Origin: Isoperla grammatica
Taxonomy: Eukaryota; Arthropoda; Insecta; Plecoptera; Perlodidae
Assembly: GCA_945910005.1 (NCBI GenBank)
Contig: OX246745.1
Span: 8,844,765 to 8,908,764, forward strand
Reading direction: 5' to 3'
Length of the DNA stretch: 64,000 bases
Position 1 is the stretch's first letter, and every line of letters begins with the position of its first letter. Shown here one piece after another: positions 24,444 through 36,019 of the stretch. Made by a program: the position numbers and the translations under genes. Below the pieces are notes generated by a model that did no database searches, had not been told where the DNA came from, and saw only the letters and a program-made list of their open reading frames with translations.

Positions 24444-24988
24444 TAAGGTGACCATATTTTGAATATTGCAAAACAGGACAAACAAAGTGTAAGGATTACG
24501 AACTCCATGGACTCCATGGATATGGACATGCACGGGGTCTGGGGCGAAAGAGGCAAAACATTTTAAATTCAAATTTGCGTGCAAAATGCCCCGAAAACAG
24601 CTTTCGAGCATGAATTATAATAAAACAACATAAATATCAATACATTATTATTCTTATTAATTTTAATTAATACATATTAAGTATTTGAATGAATGTGGGT
24701 AAATTTGTGTAGGCATGTTAGGCCTATGGCCGGTCGTATTTCGCCAGCCGCCTGTTGAAGGAATAAACTCTACTGACTGTGAGTTGAGTGAGTGCGTGAT
24801 TGGTGAGTCAGCGTCTGCGAATGCGACCCGCATGTGTCGAGTCTTTATTGACAGAATACTGGGACACTGATTCCTCAAAAATTACAAACCTGTAAAAATA
24901 CTTACTTTCAATGAGTCCCTCGAAACACCGGTACAAGTGTTCTGATATCGGTACTGTACCGGTCAAACCGGTACGTTTGGTCACCTTA
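24444..24988. mobile_element. Second hAT-like element, 545 bp, with 8-bp TSD
   Basis: The termini TAAGGTGACCA and TGGTCACCTTA are perfect 11-bp inverted repeats. They are flanked by GTTTTGTT (24436-24443) and GTTTTGTA (24989-24996), an 8-bp duplication with one mismatch, which points to hAT. An alternative reading with TTAA/TTAG flanks would suggest piggyBac, but it requires a mutated target site and explains fewer bases. The interior holds GGGGTCTGGGG near 24535 and a palindromic GGTACTGTACCGG/CCGGTAC segment near 24950. No transposase remains. Confidence 0.65.
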
Positions 24989-25399
24989 GTTTTGTATTCC
25001 ACTAGCATAATTATTATTAAAATTCAGAACACAATAAATATTAGTTCGTTTGTACTTGGTTACCTGTTATCCCCTTCACAAATAGCTTGGCCTAAAAGTA
25101 AACATTTTAAAATTTCAAATTCAACTATTTTTAGTAATAGTTTATTAGCTTTAGTTGCATTGTTTACAAGTAAATTGTATTATTGCACTTATGAAACCTG
25201 AGTCCTCTTGCCAATAAATAATAACTGTTATTTTGCTGTCATTGTTATATGTACAACAATAAATAATTAGGTGCAGAAAATAATAAGGTACACAAAATGA
25301 ATAGTAAATGCCGCGCATACCTAGATCTGCAAACTCTCTACAAACTACCATCCCACCTTTTTGTCGGGCAATAAATGTTGAGAGCATTTTCCCTTTAAT

Positions 25400-25756
25400 A
25401 TGCCTGGAATACCGATCTCTATGCTCACCAAGGAATGTGCGAAGAATGCCGACTGTCCTCAAAGACTTTCTGTCCAAAATTGGAAAAAAGAAAAGAAAAA
25501 TGTAAAGAAAATATTGCGACTTGTCTGGAAGAAAGGGAAAGCTAAAAATACTTGTACTGCGCCCTCTTTACCAAACAAAAGCTTGTCCGCCAGTGTATTA
25601 TATGAGAGACTGTCCTATGATCAAGATGCGTCTACACAATCATCACAAAGCAATAGCTTGATACAGAGAAATAGGCATTTATTACAAAATATGAATACAA
25701 AAGATTTTAATGAATATGATATAAGCAAACAAATATTGTCTTCTGACAATACTTAA
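25400..25756 (+). CDS. Weak candidate terminal exon, hydrophilic protein
   Basis: An ORF of 118 codons from an ATG at 25400 encodes a Lys-rich middle (NWKKEKKNVKKILRLVWKKG, around residues 27-46). After it comes a Ser/Asn/Gln-rich tail with ERLSYDQDASTQSSQSN and a final DFNEYDISKQILSSDNT. The tail looks more like a real protein end than most ORFs here. AATAAA lies at 25875-25880, about 120 bases after the stop. A possible acceptor, CTCACCAAG, would start the exon near 25433. The opposite strand is also open across 25151-25477, so at least one reading is a shadow. The family is not recognised. Confidence 0.25.
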   Translation: MPGIPISMLTKECAKNADCPQRLSVQNWKKEKKNVKKILRLVWKKGKAKNTCTAPSLPNKSLSASVLYERLSYDQDASTQSSQSNSLIQRNRHLLQNMNTKDFNEYDISKQILSSDNT

Positions 25757-25759
25757 ATT

Positions 25760-26440
25760 ATTTTTGTTTTGGTTGAGACTTATGAAAATGTTTGCACACG
25801 TTATGATGAAAACTAGTGGCAAAGAATCTCTCCTGAGTTGTGTTTTCTATTTTACTACAAACGTCAACTTTAAGAATAAAAATATTTTATGTTGATATTT
25901 CTGAAAGGATTCAAAGTTAGCTGAAAAGTTCACATAACATTACGGTGAAAGAACATGGAAATGGCGTGATGTCAAGCCTTTTGTTAGGCAATCTAACGAC
26001 CACATCAACTAAAATACACAACACAAAACTCTGCTGCTCTGAGTTTTGCTCACTCGGATATACATGTTTCAAATCAAGTTCATTTGACGTGTTGAGTATT
26101 TCTTCGAGCACAAATTAATATATATCCATCATCGTAAAACATTTGCAATATTTAAAAAGATTTTGTCACAAAAATCGTTTCGAAATTCATGTAACGATGA
26201 GATCGATAACAATGAACCCATCTTATAAGTAAAGAATTTAATAACGCGGATGAATAAATCATCGGAATGTTTTTGACAAGAGTTATGACTACGAGGTCTT
26301 GGGTCTCAAGTCGCTACGCAATGACAGGGAGGCAACGACAACAAACTTTCTATCATATTTAGGCATTCACGACAATAGAAGTGCCTTATTGCTCCTGTAG
26401 GAAGACTCTTGTGCAATTCAAATAGGGATTATATTACACA
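25760..26440. other. Stretch without a recognisable gene
   Basis: AT-rich; only the AATAAA near 25875 noted above. Confidence 0.4.
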
Positions 26441-26530
26441 GTGGCGTATACAGGGAGGAGGTCAACCCTCTCCCTCATACCCCCCCCCCCACAAAAAAAA
26501 GAGCGAGAGAGAGAGAGAGAGAGAGAGAGA
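26437..26530. repeat. hAT-like end, C11 run and (GA)n microsatellite
   Basis: CAGTGGCGTATACAGGG has the look of a hAT-family terminus (CAGTGGCGTA). It is followed by C11 (26480-26490), A8, and thirteen GA units (26505-26530). No partner terminus was found, so the element is truncated or the match is chance. Confidence 0.45.
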
Positions 26531-27086
26531 CCGTGTTTGAAAAATTCGATTCAAATTTCAAAATGGGTATAGTGTTTTTGTATATACACTATACAGTAAA
26601 GTAAACTCTAACTTCCGGTTTGGTTTGGTTAAAATCACTATTTTACTATGATATTGGTATTGAACTGCCAGATTGTATTGTATACAAAATACATCTCGAG
26701 AAAAAGTGCGTGTTCCACATTTTCATCCACTCTCTGAACGAACTCCGAACTCCGGCTGTGACGTGAACGGTCGAGCTAAGCCGTACATCGCTCGTTAACT
26801 TGCTTCTGTTATTCCACCTCCGTGTATTTACAGTGTGCGTGAAAATAGTGGCAGCGGGAGTGGTGTCAATATTTGAACGATTTAAGTCATCTACTGACAC
26901 GGAACATAACGCACATTGCCTCTTAGCAACAGTGTAAAATACATCCGCTCTGGGAATCTTTAAGGGGAATGTTATATAAATATATATCCGACCTTCCATA
27001 AAACCCTAGAAAAATCTCATTCCTCAGTTCAACTGCGACTATGTAAGCTACCTTTATCGGCATTTCTTCCCTCGGGAATTCAATCT
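26531..27086. other. Stretch without a recognisable gene
   Basis: ORFs on the - strand (26646-26999, 26923-27114) look random. Confidence 0.4.
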
Positions 27087-27111
27087 CCCCCCCCCCCCCC
27101 CTCCCTCCCCA
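27087..27111. repeat. C15 homopolymer and C-rich tail
   Basis: Fifteen C, then TCCCTCCCC. Confidence 0.95.
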
Positions 27112-27324
27112 CATAAGCTAACACCTTTTCCACTCTCAGCTCGTCTAAGGTTTCTTCGCGAAAACTAATTCAAGACACGTGCCTCGAAATTCAGCCCACT
27201 TAATCCCCAAAGAAATCACCCGGGCTTCCTTTGTGTCATTAACAAAATGCATTGCCCTGGTTTGGCTGACCTGCCCGACACAATGCGACGGACCCTGGAG
27301 CTGTGGAGTACCAGGGCTTCTCCT

Positions 27325-27445
27325 GGGCGAGGCATAAGAACATGGAGTGCAGTTACTAACCGCATACCTACCTGGGTTCGAATCCTACATAAAGCATGTT
27401 GGCTCGAATGGCATGATTGTAATAGGGATGCAAAGCAACAAGAAT
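27325..27445 (+). repeat. SINE-like segment ending in a trinucleotide tail
   Basis: GGGTTCGAATCCTAC at about 27374-27388 is a perfect pol III B box. TGGAGTGCAGTTACTAACCGC about 30 bases upstream could be the A box. The segment runs into CAACAAGAATCATCATC, and a trinucleotide tail is common for SINEs. The GC-rich block 27250-27335 just upstream may belong to the same element. Confidence 0.4.
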
Positions 27446-27467
27446 CATCATCATCATCATCATCATA

Positions 27468-27548
<81 letters not shown>

Positions 27549-27549
27549 A
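27444..27549. repeat. (CAT)n/(CGTCAT)n compound microsatellite
   Basis: Six to seven CAT units turn into about thirteen CGTCAT units. The poly-Asp and poly-His ORFs across it are artefacts. Confidence 0.97.
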
Positions 27550-27710
27550 GGCTTATGCACTCTACTGAGCGGCAGACCGCCTTGACAATTGTATCTTAGA
27601 CAACAATGAATCTGTTATTTTTCGTTAAAACAGCGTGTGTGAAAATGAAAACCTGTAGTCGATAAGAATGTGTGGCCAGTATCAGAATAGTTTGAGGGAA
27701 ATAACTATAC
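27549..27710. repeat. Dispersed repeat family R1, copy 2
   Basis: GCTTATGCACTCTACTGAGC, GCAGACCGCCTTG and CAGCGTGTGTGAAAATG follow the same order as in copies at 151 and 57720. The copy directly abuts the compound microsatellite. Confidence 0.5.
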
Positions 27711-27810
27711 TCTACTTTATACACTATACTTATGTATTTGTTCCTTGCATTAAGAATGCAGAACTGAACACACCCCGATCTTCTATCTCTCCTGCAATAA
27801 ATAAAATGAA

Positions 27811-28065
27811 GTAAATAAATTTACATTTAGGGTCTACCCACTCAGTAACGAAACTGATTTGCAGTGGGGGACTTTAATTAAAAGTGACTAAACCAACCCT
27901 GTAGGCTCCAAACACCATCGACGAGTGAGCGATAACTAATCAAAGATCGATATTTCAAATACGAAACATATGAATCAGTGATTGGACAGTGCGAACACCT
28001 GCGGACAAATGCCAGAATCAACAAGGCTGATTCAGAACAACTTTGAATTTATTGAGTGCTTCGTT
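27811..28065. repeat. 255-bp direct repeat R2, copy 1
   Basis: Aligns base for base with 33181-33433 at roughly 90% identity, from ACATTTAGGGTCTACCCACT to TTTATTGAGTGCTTCGTT. Both copies follow an A-rich AAATAAAT stretch. It contains no ORF. This is a young interspersed repeat of unknown class. Confidence 0.85.
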
Positions 28066-31000
28066 AATTATTAATTAATTCGTTAAAATTAATATTTGTG
28101 CCATTATGATATCTTAAAACAATGGCGTCCTATTTGCTTCCTTCTCGGGGCGGTTTTAGCGTTTCGCAGTTTCATGGGGTAGTATATACTTTACCAAATG
28201 GCCTGGTGATAATTTCTCCTACGTACTCTGTTTGACACCAACATATTCGAAATTGCTTAATTGTGTGTCTATACACAAATTTACTAATGCATTCACCGAA
28301 TTGTAATTGATGTTATAGGAATGAAAGCTCATGTTTGTCTAGAGTTGAAGATTGTGATTCATGCTCTCGAGACTGGAACTAGAATCCCACACTGGACAGA
28401 AACAACTCGTATTTTACCTAGACTTTATGAATTCGTACGAACTAGGCAAGCCTCTGAATTACTTATTAGCCACAGTTTGGAAAACTCATAATCAATATCA
28501 CAATCATCTGTTTTTATTTATTCTCATTCCATAGATTCCAGCGTATCAATAGTTGTGCGATTGAGACGGTTTTGGAAAGCTAACAGGTTTCTTATTATTA
28601 CATCTCGAAGGTGACGTTTCATATGTTCTTTAGGCGTTTTATACTATTGAATACAAATACAGTTCCTTATGGAAATAATTTGGAGAAGGCAAAAAATGTA
28701 TGGGGTTATAATGTTCTTGTGAACTGTTCATATTCAAAACATTTAATTGAATGTATATGTTTTTTTAATGTATTTTAGCAGCGTGTTTCTATATTCGTGA
28801 GTGTTTACGAGGCAAAGTGGTGGAGTCATTTCTTTGAGAAATACAACATCATCTAGAGATAAATATCATCACTAAAATTATGACTATAAAGTTGCAGTAA
28901 TGCAGAAAAATTAATTATGAAATATTACAGCTTTTAACATTTAATGTTTAGTGCTTTATATGGGAGAGTTTTCAACCAAGTGTATTTTACTTTCAGAGTA
29001 ATAACTATATATGAGAAGAGAAGCAACATCAGTGTGTTGTTATGTGAGGGTTGTACATTGTATAAAGTGGGCGGGGAAGTTATTGTCTTAGGAACCTGTA
29101 GCCTGGATCCATTCACTGAAGTAACTGAGCTGAGGACGTGGGGTCGCGTACAGTAACACGTCTTCGTATGTTGGAAATGTCACAACACTGCGACAAGGAA
29201 TCTTTTATAGTGAGATGACTATATTTTTCATTTTAAATTTTAAATTTTCTAGAATGGTTCAATATCAGAAATAAAATCTTGGTAACAATGAAGGAAGAAG
29301 GTTTTCTTCGTTATAGTATGGCGCGTATGTCGCTAGATCTGCATCAGTATAATGGAGAAAGTACGACAATCATTATAGGATTATTGATTTTACATTTTTC
29401 CTCGACTTTCTGGTCCTACAACTCGGGACTCCCTCGAGATTATAGCTTCGCGTCTCGTCCGCTAGGTTTCGGTGTAAGAATCTGCGGGCCTAGGCCTAGC
29501 TTACTATGCACGAGACTCGTGAGCCGATACACCCAGAGTTATTATGAGATTATACCTTCGGTGGAGTGGAGCTACATCGAGGCTGTACACCAAAAGCGCA
29601 ATTGCTCAGGCTTTGAAACCTGTGCTATGGTGCTTTCAAAAGATGGGCAAATAGGATAGGGATTCATATAATGCGCATGTCGGCCATCTTGGGTGACTAA
29701 GCGGCGTGTTTGTTTACTTGCGATGGGCACTTACAATGCAGTTTAACAGCTGTTCTCCAATATTGGTTGTAAAGTAAATAGCTTGTCTCGTTGACTGTTT
29801 TTTGGGGTTTACTGTACCAATAGCATATACACAATTGTTTTCGAAAAAGTAGCCGGCTGCCCGACCTTGCGTTGTTTTGCGTGAAAGCCACGAACGGCTC
29901 AGATCGACCAATCAGGAGAGACTTGCGTGATTGACAGTGCAGCGCCGCATAAGTTGACCAAACCTCAACTTTTGCAGTGCGCTCACGCAACCTGGAAGTG
30001 TAACTCTCATATTTCGTAGTAAACAATAAGCATAATTGTCTTCTATTGACAGCTCAAATGTCAACATAGACTTTGGTCTCTACTGTGGTCGTTGGAAGTC
30101 AATTATTCTCGGAGGTAATTGTTAAAACTGTGGTGAGTAAATTATGACACGAGGCATTTCTTAGATTCTCCACGAGACATTAATAACGGCTCACGTCGGG
30201 TGTTCGATTATTTTCCAATGTTTCACCAGAACCTGACTGTGATTTCATTCTCCTCGCATTTATTTTTAGATTTGCTGGTTCCGCGACCGCCACACTCTGA
30301 TATTTCATTCTTAATTGGTCTGGGGGTTTCGAGAGAGAGAGAGTTCTCAGTTGAGATTCCTGATTTCTCTTCAATTCCATGTGGAACTCTTACAGCCACA
30401 AGGGTTTAACCTTTCAACACAAAAACCTCCACCACCAGAGTTCCAATCATATTTTAATTAATTTAATTTCCATGGGTTGGTGTCTGGTTTTAATCTAGTG
30501 CACGTTGGTTCCACTAGTGCAGCCAATGACAGGCTTAGCGGCTTATCGCCTTGCGACAACCTCCAAGACCGCTCACTGGACCAAATAATACGAATCAGAA
30601 CTTATAATTGAATTTATTATAGCTCTCTAAAATGTTTCGACGTAAACGCTTTACACCATCAAACTTTGATGAAATCTAAACAATTATAAACTTTCTTGGT
30701 AGGAAAAATCATCTCGAACAATATTCCGTTTCCGCAAGCGTGGAGAGACAATGTGCTGACAGTGGGAACCTCCCGCAATGAAATCAAACAGCCAGAGATT
30801 ATTAGGAAGCAGCGGCTGTTGAAATGATTCGTTTAGAAAGTTTTCTATTGTGTTTGCGGAATAAAATCATAGCGTGGTGAAATAAGCTCCAAGTTAGGGG
30901 AACGGAACGGAGTTGAATCAATTCCTTCCTGTTCTCCCGAGATCCCTTCGTCGAATCCCTTTAAGTTTTCAATTAATTCTGTGAGCAGGTGAATTAAAAC

Positions 31001-31700
31001 CAAGTGCATGTTTTACATAAACTCACTCACAGAACCCACTTGACGCTCCGCGCTGGCTTAAAGAGGGTGCGACTATTATCGCTGCTAAAACAAGGAGCAC
31101 CATAGCATAGCACCATAGCACGTCTATAAGATGGGGCCGACCATTCTAAGGAAATCTGAACGCCTCACGTTTAGGCTCTGAATGATTAGGCGCTCCTTGC
31201 CTGATGAAACAATTTGAGCAGAGCACATTTACAAGGATCTCGTGGAGAGTTGTCTAGCACTCTAGCTGGCTGGGTATTAGGCTGTTATATGCGTGCAAGC
31301 TTACTGTCATTTAGTGAGATCTAGAGAACGCTACACGTATAATAACAGTTAAGGGAGTAAAATTCAGAATACAGTTTCCTAAGAATTAAAAACTAGTTAT
31401 TTCAAATGTTTTAATTTTGATGTTTCTTATTTGTAATCAATAAATTAATTTTAAAATTTAAAATTAATTTTTTGTTAATGTTGTTAATCCAGTTATTAGT
31501 TATAATGAATCTATATTCTTGTTATTAACCACTGTTTTTATTATTGTGTGTATAGCATTCTCAATAAATTACTAAATACTATTGATGTTGCGCTATAACA
31601 GTTATGAATAGTCTTCTTTTCCCTTAGTGTCGATGTGATAGTACATTAATTGCGATGCACACTCATAATACACCTCTTATTGATTGATATTGTTATTTGC
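28066..31700. other. Stretch without a recognisable gene
   Basis: ORFs at 29279-29659 (+) and 29697-30026 (-) overlap or abut and show no family resemblance. At 30630-30668 the - strand has GTGTAAA-GCG-TTTACG followed by TCGAAAC, faintly hammerhead-like. A short CACCATAGCA tandem lies near 31100. Confidence 0.4.
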
Positions 31701-31706
31701 AATACG

Positions 31707-31918
31707 ACACCTTTTTCAGAATTGATCTAGAACCCTTAGATAGAGCTAATTACGACCCTCTAGATCTTCAATGACAACAATGTACAACAGTGAAAAATGC
31801 ACCTTTACATACATTTGAAAACTATTTGTTATTGTTGTGCATTGTTGTCATTGATCTATTAAGGATCCTTAGATAGAAGTAATCACGGTCCTCTAGATCA
31901 ATACTGAAAACCATCTAT
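31707..31918. mobile_element. Foldback MITE family F1, copy 2
   Basis: The left arm (TTTTTCAGAATTGATCTAG, then CTTAGATAGAGCTAATTACG) is mirrored by the right arm (CTTAGATAGAAGTAATCACGG, then CAATACTGAAAA). The centre is a second nested palindrome, CAATGACAACAATG and CATTGTTGTCATTG. It matches the copy at 6955-7112 in opposite orientation and is longer in the middle. Confidence 0.65.
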
Positions 31919-33180
31919 TGTCGGTTTCTATATTATAATATAATGCAACGAACTTGTCATTTTGTGTTTTTAAAATGTATGTTTTATGGCCTAGCTCAGT
32001 ATTCATTCTCCTGTAGTTGATCTTATCGTCTACATTGGCCTAATAACACTGTCAGGGAGTTGACAATTAATTCCTATACTTTATTCCACATATGTTATAC
32101 ACGTGTATAAATAATTTAGCAAAGTGTTCAAGTTGGATTTATGTTTATCATTTGTCTGCGCATTTAGTCCTTGTTTTACAAATAACGAGCATCTCTACGA
32201 AAACAGGTGTAATAAAAACTAATCACTGATAATAGAGTCGTTTTCAGACTCCATTGGGAAAGTGTGAAGTGCTTGAGTTTCAGTTTGAAATACTACCTAC
32301 GCGTTATGGCAATTCCACCGAGCAAATATCTGTTGGAGAGAAACTGTCAGAATTAAAGCGCGTGATATTATACCGTCAAGATTCATGAATGTTACACCAT
32401 AATACTAGAGTCATGAGATCGCTATTTCCTCCAGACGAACTGTTAACCGTTTATAATATTGTAACTGCTAGTTATTTTGTATATTAAACCCATGATTTGA
32501 TTAGTAAAACAATCTTTATCAAAATAACAGCTATGCTGTTCTTCAATGAATTGCTGAAGATATTGTAGTACTTACGAAACCATTATGTGTAGTATCGTGT
32601 TTACTTATTTGGTTAATGGAAAAGGTGAGTTTAAACTACTAAAACCGTGCAATAGCAAAGATTTTTTGGAATGTGGTTAATAACTATAGAGGATTTCTTA
32701 ATAACCTACATGTAGTTTCATAAAAATTAAAACCGGATTAACAACATTTCAAATATGTCAATCAATAGTCTACGGTTATTATTTTGTGCACTACTTAATT
32801 ATTAATTAATTGGCTTCCAAAACAACAACCGCATGAACTAAAATATTTGACATTTTGTAATCCATTGTTTAATTATTACGACACTAAACGTTGGTTACTA
32901 ACCTTTTTCAATATTGTGTAGCGTTTTCAATATATTAATAAAAAATACGTTAATTTTGTGCAGTTTTAATAGTGACTACCCTTGCCCGTTAAGTAGACCT
33001 ATAACATTCTTGAGATTAAAAAAAATCTTGCGTAGTTTTAAATTGTAAACTATTTCACTTCGGCCTGAGCTACAACACACGTCGCTACAAACTTTATCAG
33101 AATATTGGAGTAAATGTCAAATTATTTAATATTTTGAATGTTAAAAGGAGTAGTAGTCTGACTCGTAAATAAAAATAAAA
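31919..33180. other. Stretch without a recognisable gene
   Basis: Strongly AT-rich with no ORF above the listing threshold. Confidence 0.45.
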
Positions 33181-33433
33181 AAAAATAAATTCACATTTAG
33201 AGTCTACCCACTCAGTAACGAAACTGATTTGCAGTGGGGGACTTTAATTTAAAGTGATTAAACCAACCCTGTAGGCTCCAAACACCATCGACGAGTGAGC
33301 GATAACCAATCAAAGATCAATATTTTTAATACGAAACATGAATTAGTGATCGGACAGTGCGAACACCTGCGGACAAATGTCAGAATCAACAAAGCTGATA
33401 AAGAAAAACTTTGAATTTATTGAGGGCTTCGTT
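33181..33433. repeat. 255-bp direct repeat R2, copy 2
   Basis: Same orientation as the copy at 27811-28065 and about 5.4 kb away. The sequence outside both ends differs, so this is dispersal and not a segmental duplication. Confidence 0.85.
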
Positions 33434-33820
33434 GCTAGGACGGCTCCAAAGTCACCGTCTACTTATTCCTAAAACAAGAAGTGATGTAACTGAATAGCCT
33501 TCACAAGTCGTAAAATATAGCAGTTTGGTGGCTTCATCGAATGAATCCACGTATATAAAAATCAATAGCGTGCCGACCCGTCAAGACAAGTGGCTGTTGA
33601 CTCGAGGCGTGATGGAACTCTGGAACTCGCCACCTGATTTTTATTTCCGTCACCACTTCCGTTCATCCTTTGAAAAGCGCCGTCACAAGGCCTCTATCGT
33701 CTAAAGCGGGAACTATGTGGTACAAGTGTCTTGAAATATGTGACAAAATATCGTTTACTTTAGAATAATGCAAAGATGATAGTGATAGAAATAAGTTGAC
33801 AAAAAAATTGGTATATCTGT

Positions 33821-34008
33821 GGGGGGGCTATTCCTGAAAGTTGACAATACTCACTTTATTTTAAACGCATGGTTATCACTTGCTATTGGCTGATTGCTGT
33901 GGCGGACCGCGTGGAAAACACTCAATCAGCCAATAGCAAGTGATAACCACTTACGTATCACTTAAAGTGAGTATTGTCACCGTCAGAACTTTCAGGAATA
34001 ACCCCCCC
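33821..34008. mobile_element. CCAAT-hairpin MITE, copy 1 (188 bp)
   Basis: The outer ends GGGGGGGCTATTCCTGAAAG and CTTTCAGGAATAACCCCCCC are inverted, followed by ACAATACTCACTTTA and its complement. The inner arms 33871-33896 and 33923-33948 are 26-bp perfect inverted repeats containing TTGCTATTGGCTGATTG. They surround a 26-base loop with GGCGGACCGCGTGG. A rearranged second copy is at 62618-62880. No ORF. The target duplication is not clear. Confidence 0.75.
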
Positions 34009-34788
34009 AGTTTATAATATTTAAGGCCGAGATTCCCGAGCGAGAAAGTGTGGTTGTACGAACAGAGGAGAGAATGGTTGAACTTACTTTGAGGATTGAT
34101 CGTGATGGATGTTATTGAGTGCAGCTGTTTACGTCGACGTTGTGGTACCGTATGAAACGGGAGACGATGATGAAAGTAAAGAGTAAAGAGTAGAGAAATA
34201 GTACGACGAATGAGGAGACAGAGAAGAAAATAAGGTGAGCGCGGGAGAGTGGTTATAGAGTCAAGACACGTTATGTACGACCATTAATTTACTTACGTCG
34301 GCCAGTATACAATAAGTACCTAGGTGTACATAGGTGTAGGTAAAGATACACAATATGTACCTGTAGATGCAGTTCTACACGTTACTTACTCCATAACAGT
34401 AATATCTAACAAGTGATTCTGAAAGTGGGCCTTTTTTAAAATTAAAACAATTTTTAAAAAATCGATGTTTTAACCCCTTCTAAAAAAAAAACATTTAAAA
34501 TAAGAAATTGTGATTCATAATTGCATTTTTTTTTAATAATAGTTTTCAAGTATATTAACCTTGAATATCGGAAAGCGTCATCAGCTGGTTTATAATTAGT
34601 GATAATATCTTCTTATCTACTCTACCCTAGTCATCCATCATCAGCCAGTAACTTTGTTTCTCTTTGTCTAAGATTAATCTAGGCGAAGATCTGAGCAATA
34701 ACACTCCCGAGAGAAGCGCCAACAAAATGTGTTATTTACGACTATAAATTAACAGCCCGGAAGTAATTAATTACTTAAGGAGATAAAT
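34009..34788. other. Stretch without a recognisable gene
   Basis: Purine-rich 34040-34240 ends in AAAATAAGGTGAGCGC, a donor-like sequence that could close a non-coding exon, but there is no further support. Confidence 0.3.
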
Positions 34789-35199
34789 GCGAAAAAAGTG
34801 GGATCCCCAGGCAGCCATGAGTGTTCTTTGGGAGCCCAGGGTCTCTGTATATAATGCCGGAATAAGACCCTTTTCGCTCTACGACGAACGGTTAAGTTAG
34901 CGAAAGAAGATGCATCTTAAGGCAGCCATAAGTGTTTTATGGGACTTTAGTGGGGTCCCTGTGTGATGCGGAATAAGCCCCTTTTCGACGAACAGCGAAA
35001 AAAGAGGCCTCCCAAGGCAGCCATAAGTGTTCTAGGGGAATCCAGTAAGGATTCCTGTGTGATGCCGAAATAAGCCCCTTTTCGTTCTACCGATTAAGTA
35101 AGCGAAGAAGAGACCTCCCAAGGCAGCCATGAGTGTTCTAGTATAAGGGTCCCTGTGTGATGTCGAAATAAGCTCCTTCTCGCTCTACGACGAACGGTT
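34789..35199. repeat. Degenerate tandem array, four units of 95-111 bp
   Basis: Units begin GCGAA(A/G)(A/G)AAG at 34789, 34900, 34995 and 35102. Each then carries AGGCAGCCATGAGTGTTCT, a TCCCTGTGTGATGCCG-type word, AATAAGCCCCTTTTCG and CTCTACGACGAACGG. Units differ by many small indels, so the array is old. No ORF spans it. Confidence 0.85.
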
Positions 35200-35940
35200 C
35201 AAGTTTGTTCCATCGAACACATCCAGCACTACTCTTGTCTTTATAGCAATTACGTTTGAATAAACTCAGTTGTGGTTATGTTACTATGTAACTAAGCTAT
35301 GTTACTATTTTAAATTCTTCGGTCTTAAGATTTGGAGTGTATTTTTTAATTTAATTACGCTAATGTTTTAAAATTTGTTTTCTTCTTTTGGGGAAAGTGT
35401 GGATGTGTCACAAGGATGTCAAATCTGCTGATAACACATCCTTTTATATAGTTCAAAAAACAAAACCTTACATGAAGATGGCGTTGAAAATATAAAATCT
35501 TAGGCGGAGAATCGTATACTCTTTGTTTGATTCCAAAATGCGTCTTGGAAGTTTGAAATGCTTGAAACTTAAACTCGGAGAACTTGACTCGCGATAATAT
35601 AGTGGAGGAAATAAAAACAAAAGGCGTCTGCCGTGGACCATTTGCCTGTCAGCCTTGACGATTTTCCCAGTTTACGATTTCCGATTTTCTAAAATCCACA
35701 TGTTTGTTCGGGGCTGGCTCGTTATACAGAAGTCTTTGTTCTTCGCTCTTACTTTCTTCTGTTCAAGATTCTATTTCTTTTCTGTTGCGTTTTGTGTTGC
35801 AGATTGTGATCATCGTTGCATTCTTGAACCTTTTACGTCGGGCGTCGTAATCATTGTAATGTGATGACTGGTGCTGTACTAATATCACACTTAAAAAATT
35901 CTAATACACAATGTATGACCGCCTACAGTTATAATATATT
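35200..35940. other. Stretch without a recognisable gene
   Basis: A + strand ORF (35655-35864) is hydrophobic but unremarkable. Confidence 0.4.
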
Positions 35941-35994
35941 ACTACTACTAATAATAATAATAATAATAATAATTATTATTATTATTATTATTAT
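35941..35994. repeat. (TAA)n(TTA)n palindromic microsatellite
   Basis: ACT units, then about eight TAA/AAT units, then about eight ATT units. The two halves are self-complementary. Confidence 0.95.
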
Positions 35995-36019
35995 CATACG
36001 CAGGCTTTCGTCCCCCTGG

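Noticed and set aside
27216..27560. ORFs with poly-Asp and poly-His tracts
   Set aside because: They are readings of the (CAT)n/(CGTCAT)n microsatellite joined to a SINE-like segment.
34030..34235. Non-coding first exon ending at AAG|GTGAGC
   Set aside because: Only the donor-like word supports it; no promoter or coding continuation.
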